DNA from: a bacterium
GTDB lineage: Bacteria; CG03
Assembly: GCA_013791675.1 (NCBI GenBank)
Contig: VMTI01000115.1
Span: forward strand, 1-9,228
Direction of reading: 5' to 3'
DNA: 9,228 nucleotides
A program made the translations under genes and the position numbers. The notes beneath the pieces were generated by a model that saw only the letters and a program-made list of their open reading frames with translations, had not been told where the DNA came from and did no database searches. The first letter of the stretch is position 1, and each line of letters starts with the position of its first letter. Positions 5,829-9,228 of the stretch are shown in pieces.

Positions 5829-7890
5829 GCACAATATCATGCAGGGCGATTATAACCGGAAGAAACACAAGCGCCACAATTGACATAAGCTTAAGAAGTA
5901 TGTTGATTGACGGGCCGGATGTGTCTTTGCACGGGTCGCCCACAGTATCGCCTATGACGGTCGCCTTATGCACATCTGAACCTTTTCCGCCGAGGTTTCC
6001 CTCTTCCACATATTTTTTCGCGTTATCCCAGGCGCCTCCGGCGTTGGCAAGGAACAAAGCCAGCGGCACGCCCGTAACGAGAGAGCCCGCCAGAAATCCT
6101 CCCAAAGCCTCAACCCCGAGAAAAGCGCCCACAAGAACCGGCACAATGACGGCCGCTATTCCGGGCACTCTCATCTGAGCCAGAGCCCCGTCGGTAGTTA
6201 TGCTCACGCACCTTGCTGAATCGGGCAAAGCTGTTCCTTCCATAAGCCCTGGAATTTCCCTGAACTGCCTGCGCACCTCGTCAACAACGCTTATGGCGGA
6301 TTTGTTGACCGCCGCGGTCGTGGCCGCAGCGAAAATAAAAGTTATCATGCCTCCTATAAAAAGGCCGGCGACAACTTTCGCGTCCAGAATGTTTATGATT
6401 GACATACCGTCGGCAGCCTTAGACAAACCCGCGTTCTGGGCGTACGCTGTAAAAAGAGCCAGCGCCGTGAGAGCCGCGGAACCTATGGCAAAACCTTTTC
6501 CTATGGCCGCCGTCGTGTTTCCGACAGCGTCAAGATTTTCGGCGCGTTTTCTCACCTCCGGCCCCATATCCGCCATTTCGGCTATTCCCGCCGCGTTATC
6601 AGCGATGGGCCCGTAAGCGTCAACCGCCACAGTCATACCGGTTATTGAAAGCATGCCTATGGCCGAAAGCGCCACGCCGTATATGCCGGCGCACTTAAAA
6701 GATAATATTGTCGCGGCGGCTATTGCGAGTACTGAAAAACCCGTTGAATACATTCCGTTTGTCAGCCCCGACAGGATATTCATCGCCGGGCCGGATTTTG
6801 AGGCCTCGGCAATTTTCTGCACCTGTTTTCCTGAAGTGTAATATTCCGCCGTGTATCCGACGATAAGGCCGGCTATGAGCCCAGCCGCGATAGCGCCAAA
6901 CGGCCCGAATTTGGCGATGTCCGGGTTGTCATACCACAAAGCCGTTATCGCCAACGCCCCTATCACAAAAAAACCGGAAGCCGAAAGGAGGCCGTTCATC
7001 AACGCCGTCTGGGCGCTTACCTTCTCGCTTGTTTTTACAAAGAATTTTCCTATTATGGATGACAACAGCCCCCAGCTTATAATGAAGAAAGGCAGGAAAA
7101 TTCCTTTTATATCGCCCGCGGCCGCGGCTATAACACACGCGGAAATTATCGCGCCGACGTACGACTCATAAAGATCAGCTCCCATGCCGGCGACATCGCC
7201 CACATTGTCGCCAACATTATCGGCTATGACCGCGGGATTTCTGGGATCGTCTTCCGGTATTCCGGCCTCCACTTTCCCCACCAGGTCAGCTCCCACGTCC
7301 GCGGCTTTCGTGTAAATACCGCCTCCGACACGCGCGAAAAGAGCCACAGAACTGGCGCCCATACTGAAGCCGACAATTATATTTGTTACATTTTTCAGAT
7401 TCAAAGCGAAGTCAGGAGATGAAAGGCCTGCCATCCACATAAAAAATATATACATCAGCGTCAGTCCTAAAAGTCCGAGACTCGCCACCGAAAGGCCCAT
7501 AACCAGTCCCGCCGGAAAAGCTATGTTAAGCGCTTCGTTTAAGCCGGTTACAGCTGCCTGCGCGGTACGGGCGTTGGCGCGTGTGGCTATGGACATCCCT
7601 ATAAAGCCCGCCATGATGGAAAAAAGAGCGCCGCTTATAAAAGCTATGGGCATCATCCTGTTCAGTGTAAAAAACATAATAACGGCGACTATCAGAACAA
7701 AAATTCCTATCTGTCTGTATTCTCTGGCGAGAAACGCCATCGCGCCGTCATGAATAAGATTTGAAATCTCAATCATCTTGGATTTTCCGGGTGACGCCTT
7801 CAGAATTTGAACGACCAGCGCCGCCACCATGATTAACCCCACAATTCCGCTGATAAGCGGAATGTAAAAAAGAGAAACATTTTCAGTCAT
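5815..7890 (-). CDS. hppA: Membrane-bound ion-pumping pyrophosphatase, K+-dependent type
   Basis: This 691-residue integral membrane enzyme hydrolyses pyrophosphate and uses the energy to pump H+ or Na+ across the cytoplasmic membrane. It has about 16 membrane segments, normal for the family. The catalytic aspartate-rich motifs are present: DVGADLVGKVEAG followed by IPEDDPRNPAVIADNVGDNVGD (198-232), VAVDAYGPIADNAAGIAEM (421-439) and GDTVGDPCKDTSGPSIN (648-664). In the segment GNTTAAIGKGFAIG (457-470), Ala at 461 and Gly at 464 correspond to the K+-dependent subclass; K+-independent enzymes have Lys at the first of these. In GADLYESYVGAI the glutamate is E242, the position seen in Na+-pumping enzymes such as that of Thermotoga. 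Plant-type H+ pumps have Gly there and Glu four residues later. Na+ pumping is therefore plausible but not proven. The start has AGGAGG (7899-7904) at 8-base spacing. It appears to be its own transcription unit. Confidence 0.97.
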   Translation of the reverse strand: MTENVSLFYIPLISGIVGLIMVAALVVQILKASPGKSKMIEISNLIHDGAMAFLAREYRQIGIFVLIVAVIMFFTLNRMMPIAFISGALFSIMAGFIGMSIATRANARTAQAAVTGLNEALNIAFPAGLVMGLSVASLGLLGLTLMYIFFMWMAGLSSPDFALNLKNVTNIIVGFSMGASSVALFARVGGGIYTKAADVGADLVGKVEAGIPEDDPRNPAVIADNVGDNVGDVAGMGADLYESYVGAIISACVIAAAAGDIKGIFLPFFIISWGLLSSIIGKFFVKTSEKVSAQTALMNGLLSASGFFVIGALAITALWYDNPDIAKFGPFGAIAAGLIAGLIVGYTAEYYTSGKQVQKIAEASKSGPAMNILSGLTNGMYSTGFSVLAIAAATILSFKCAGIYGVALSAIGMLSITGMTVAVDAYGPIADNAAGIAEMADMGPEVRKRAENLDAVGNTTAAIGKGFAIGSAALTALALFTAYAQNAGLSKAADGMSIINILDAKVVAGLFIGGMITFIFAAATTAAVNKSAISVVDEVRRQFREIPGLMEGTALPDSARCVSITTDGALAQMRVPGIAAVIVPVLVGAFLGVEALGGFLAGSLVTGVPLALFLANAGGAWDNAKKYVEEGNLGGKGSDVHKATVIGDTVGDPCKDTSGPSINILLKLMSIVALVFLPVIIALHDIVLDLF

Positions 7891-7928
7891 TTTTATAACC
7901 TCCTAAAAATAGCACAAATCATTTTTCA

Positions 7929-7950
7929 ATTCTAACAAATTTTCTGTCAA
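7929..7950 (-). promoter_or_regulatory. Predicted hppA promoter (extended -10 type)
   Basis: The 92-base argD-hppA gap contains, on the minus strand, TGTTAGAAT: a -10 hexamer TAGAAT (7934-7929) with the TG of an extended -10 element (7937-7936). The predicted start is near 7922, giving a leader of about 32 bases with the strong AGGAGG site. A perfect -35 hexamer TTGACA (7950-7945) lies only 10 bases upstream of TAGAAT, too close for the usual pairing. It would instead pair at 18 bases with the poor hexamer AAAAAT. The extended -10 reading is preferred. No intrinsic terminator for argD is visible in this gap. Confidence 0.5.
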
Positions 7951-7982
7951 AAATAAACAGTCCGCATCCACTAATCACGCTA

Positions 7983-9146
7983 TCAGGTATTGCCGCGCCG
8001 TTCCTCTAAAAATTCGGCTATTCCGTTAATAACAAACTTTATGTCACTTCTGTCAATTATAAAAGGCGGCAGAAACCGCAGAATATTTTCCTTGCAGGCG
8101 TTTATCAAAATGCCTTTTTTAAAAAGGTACGCCACAATTTCCCCGGCGACGGCTTCTTTGAATTCTACTCCAATCATAAGCCCATCTCCGCGTATTTGGC
8201 GTATCACGTCAAAACGCCCGGCAAGCTCCGTAAGCGATTTCCGCAGGAAATCTCCAAGCGCATTAATTCTTTTCAGCATTTTAGCGTCAATAGATTGAAG
8301 CGTGGCAAAACCCGCCGCCACGGCGAGAGGATTACCTCCGAAAGTGGAACCGTGAGAACCGTAAGGGAAATATTTTACGAGAGCGTTATCAAGAATCGTT
8401 ATACCCAGCGGAAGCCCCCCTCCGGCGGCTTTAGCAAGAGTGAGTATCTGAGGCCTAACACCGCTCTTTTGAAAAGAAAAAAGACTGCCCGTCCGGCCGA
8501 AACCCGTTTGTATTTCGTCAAAAATAAGAATTAGTTTATATTTCACACAAAGTTTTTTAAGCTCCTGTAGAAAACGCTTATCAGCCGGATAAACACCGCC
8601 TTCGCCCTGAATCGGCTCTACAAGAACTGCCGCTGTTTTGGGCCCTATAAGTTTTTTCACGGATGAAATATCATTTAATTTCGCGTAATCAAAACCCGTA
8701 AGAAGCGGACGAAAACCTTTATGGAACTTTTTCTGGCCTGTCGCCGAAAGCGTTGACATTGAACGGCCGTGAAATGAATTTGCAAATGATATTATCCTGA
8801 ATTTCTTTTTGCCCTCGCCGGCTTTTCTGACGAGTTTTATCGCCAGCTCATTCGCCTCGCCGCCGGAATTGGAAAAAAACACCTTTCCCGGAAATGTTTT
8901 TTTAATCAGCAGGTCCGCGTATTTTTCCTGGCTCATATCCGTGTAGAGATTTGAAACATGCAGGTATTTTCCGAGCTGCTCTTTCACGGCCTTAACGACG
9001 GCCGGAGGCCTGTGCCCGAGAACATTCACCGAAATTCCGGATATAAAATCAAGATATCTTTTGCCGGTCTTATCCCATATGTATTTACCCTGAGCTTTGG
9101 ACACGGTCAAGCATACCTTTCTGTAAACCGGAAGAATATTTTTCAT
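7983..9146 (-). CDS. argD: Acetylornithine aminotransferase family protein
   Basis: This 387-residue, fold-type I, class III PLP aminotransferase has the normal length for ArgD, which makes N-acetylornithine from N-acetylglutamate semialdehyde and glutamate in arginine synthesis. Visible motifs are YLDFISGISVNVLGH (31-45), the phosphate-binding SNSGGEANE (92-100), FHGRSM (125-130), EPIQGEGG (177-184), FDEIQTGFGRTG (209-220), the PLP lysine in TLAKAAGGG (K239) and HGSTFGGNPLA (265-275). The usual NSG(T/A)EANE has Gly in the third position here, a mild oddity. Family members may also act on N-succinyl-diaminopimelate in lysine synthesis or on ornithine, and no other arg or lys gene is in the window to decide. 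The ATG at 9146 has no Shine-Dalgarno. A TATAAT box ends only six bases before it, which would suit a leaderless mRNA. No other in-frame ATG lies near the N-terminus. Confidence 0.9.
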   Translation of the reverse strand: MKNILPVYRKVCLTVSKAQGKYIWDKTGKRYLDFISGISVNVLGHRPPAVVKAVKEQLGKYLHVSNLYTDMSQEKYADLLIKKTFPGKVFFSNSGGEANELAIKLVRKAGEGKKKFRIISFANSFHGRSMSTLSATGQKKFHKGFRPLLTGFDYAKLNDISSVKKLIGPKTAAVLVEPIQGEGGVYPADKRFLQELKKLCVKYKLILIFDEIQTGFGRTGSLFSFQKSGVRPQILTLAKAAGGGLPLGITILDNALVKYFPYGSHGSTFGGNPLAVAAGFATLQSIDAKMLKRINALGDFLRKSLTELAGRFDVIRQIRGDGLMIGVEFKEAVAGEIVAYLFKKGILINACKENILRFLPPFIIDRSDIKFVINGIAEFLEERRGNT

Positions 9147-9152
9147 TTTGTG

Positions 9153-9181
9153 ATTATATTAAAATACCGCCGCCCCCGCAA
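9153..9181 (-). promoter_or_regulatory. Proximal argD promoter placed for a leaderless transcript
   Basis: On the minus strand a perfect TATAAT (9158-9153) follows TTGCGG (9181-9176, three of six -35 matches) with 17-base spacing. The six bases CACAAA separate the -10 box from the argD ATG, so the expected transcription start is the A of the start codon itself. The absence of any Shine-Dalgarno before argD agrees with a leaderless mRNA. The AT-rich context could also yield TATAAT by chance. Confidence 0.45.
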
Positions 9182-9185
9182 GAAA

Positions 9186-9214
9186 AATATATCCGGAATT
9201 ATTTCTGAAGTCAA
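9186..9214 (-). promoter_or_regulatory. Distal argD promoter (sigma70 type)
   Basis: On the minus strand TTGACT (9214-9209) and TATATT (9191-9186) each match five of six consensus positions and are exactly 17 bases apart. This is the best-formed promoter in the window. The expected start near 9179 would give a leader of about 33 bases, GC-rich at its 5' end (GGGGGCGGCGG) and AT-rich near the ATG, still without a usable ribosome binding site. Upstream of it only 14 bases are visible. One frame there reads LKETV then TGA (9228-9211), possibly the end of a preceding gene, but this is too short to call. Confidence 0.6.
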
Positions 9215-9228
9215 ACAGTTTCCTTTAA

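Noticed and set aside
5900..7753. Several open frames on the plus strand opposite hppA (for example 6200-6616 and 6851-7171)
   Set aside because: They mirror the Ala/Gly-rich codons of hppA, giving Ala/Pro/Ile-rich translations without motifs or ribosome binding sites. They are shadows.
7944..7960. CTGT...ACAG inverted repeat after argD as a terminator
   Set aside because: The stem is only 4 bp of mixed composition with a long AT-rich loop, and it overlaps the TTGACA hexamer. It is not a credible terminator.
9211..9228. Possible C-terminal end (LKETV, stop TGA) of a gene upstream of argD
   Set aside because: Five codons at the window edge are too few to support a call, and the stop overlaps the -35 box of the distal argD promoter.
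1..9228. Hidden mobile element, toxin-antitoxin, defence or CRISPR system
   Set aside because: Both strands are accounted for by ten intact housekeeping genes with gaps under 100 bases. No direct-repeat array, transposase, recombinase or tRNA-like fold was seen.

Overview
The window is a compact block of bacterial housekeeping genes, all on the minus strand and so transcribed from high to low coordinates. Ten complete genes are present: argD, hppA, rpsF, ssb, rpsR, a yybS-like (DUF2232) membrane protein gene, rplI, dnaB, alr and an mlaE-type ABC permease gene. The last bases look like the start of an eleventh gene. I see no tRNA, rRNA, CRISPR array, insertion sequence, phage gene or pseudogene. 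No gene-free stretch exceeds about 100 bases.

Layout in transcription order: (1) 9228-9147 is an upstream region with two well-formed sigma70-type promoters, followed by argD (9146-7983). (2) A 92-base gap carries a promoter-like region and a strong ribosome binding site, followed by hppA (7890-5815). (3) A promoter overlapping the hppA 3' end and a structured leader precede a long run: rpsF (S6), ssb, rpsR (S18), yybS-like, rplI (L9), dnaB, alr and mlaE. Spacing tightens along this run. From rpsR to yybS the gap is 1 base, rplI to dnaB is 0, dnaB/alr and alr/mlaE overlap by ATGA, and mlaE overlaps the next start by TAATG. No convincing intrinsic terminator is visible anywhere.

The rpsF-ssb-rpsR-(yybS)-rplI-dnaB order is a widely conserved bacterial arrangement that groups two 30S proteins, a 50S protein and two replication proteins. 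Here it continues into alanine racemase (D-Ala for peptidoglycan) and an outer-membrane lipid-asymmetry permease, so envelope genes are appended to the ribosome/replication operon. ArgD and the ion-pumping pyrophosphatase upstream appear to be separate transcription units.

Organism: the MlaE-type permease suggests a diderm (Gram-negative-type) bacterium. The DUF2232 gene between rpsR and rplI, the zinc-ligand form of S18 and a K+-dependent-type HppA argue against a typical gammaproteobacterium. An Elusimicrobiota- or Omnitrophota-like lineage, or a deltaproteobacterial relative, would fit, but this is a guess from gene content and not a placement.

I did not find a convincing undescribed system. 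The points most worth a second look are regulatory (a TATAAT box placed for a leaderless argD mRNA, a structured rpsF leader, paired hairpins between rpsF and ssb, and a hairpin touching the rplI ribosome binding site) and one biochemical question: which ion HppA pumps.
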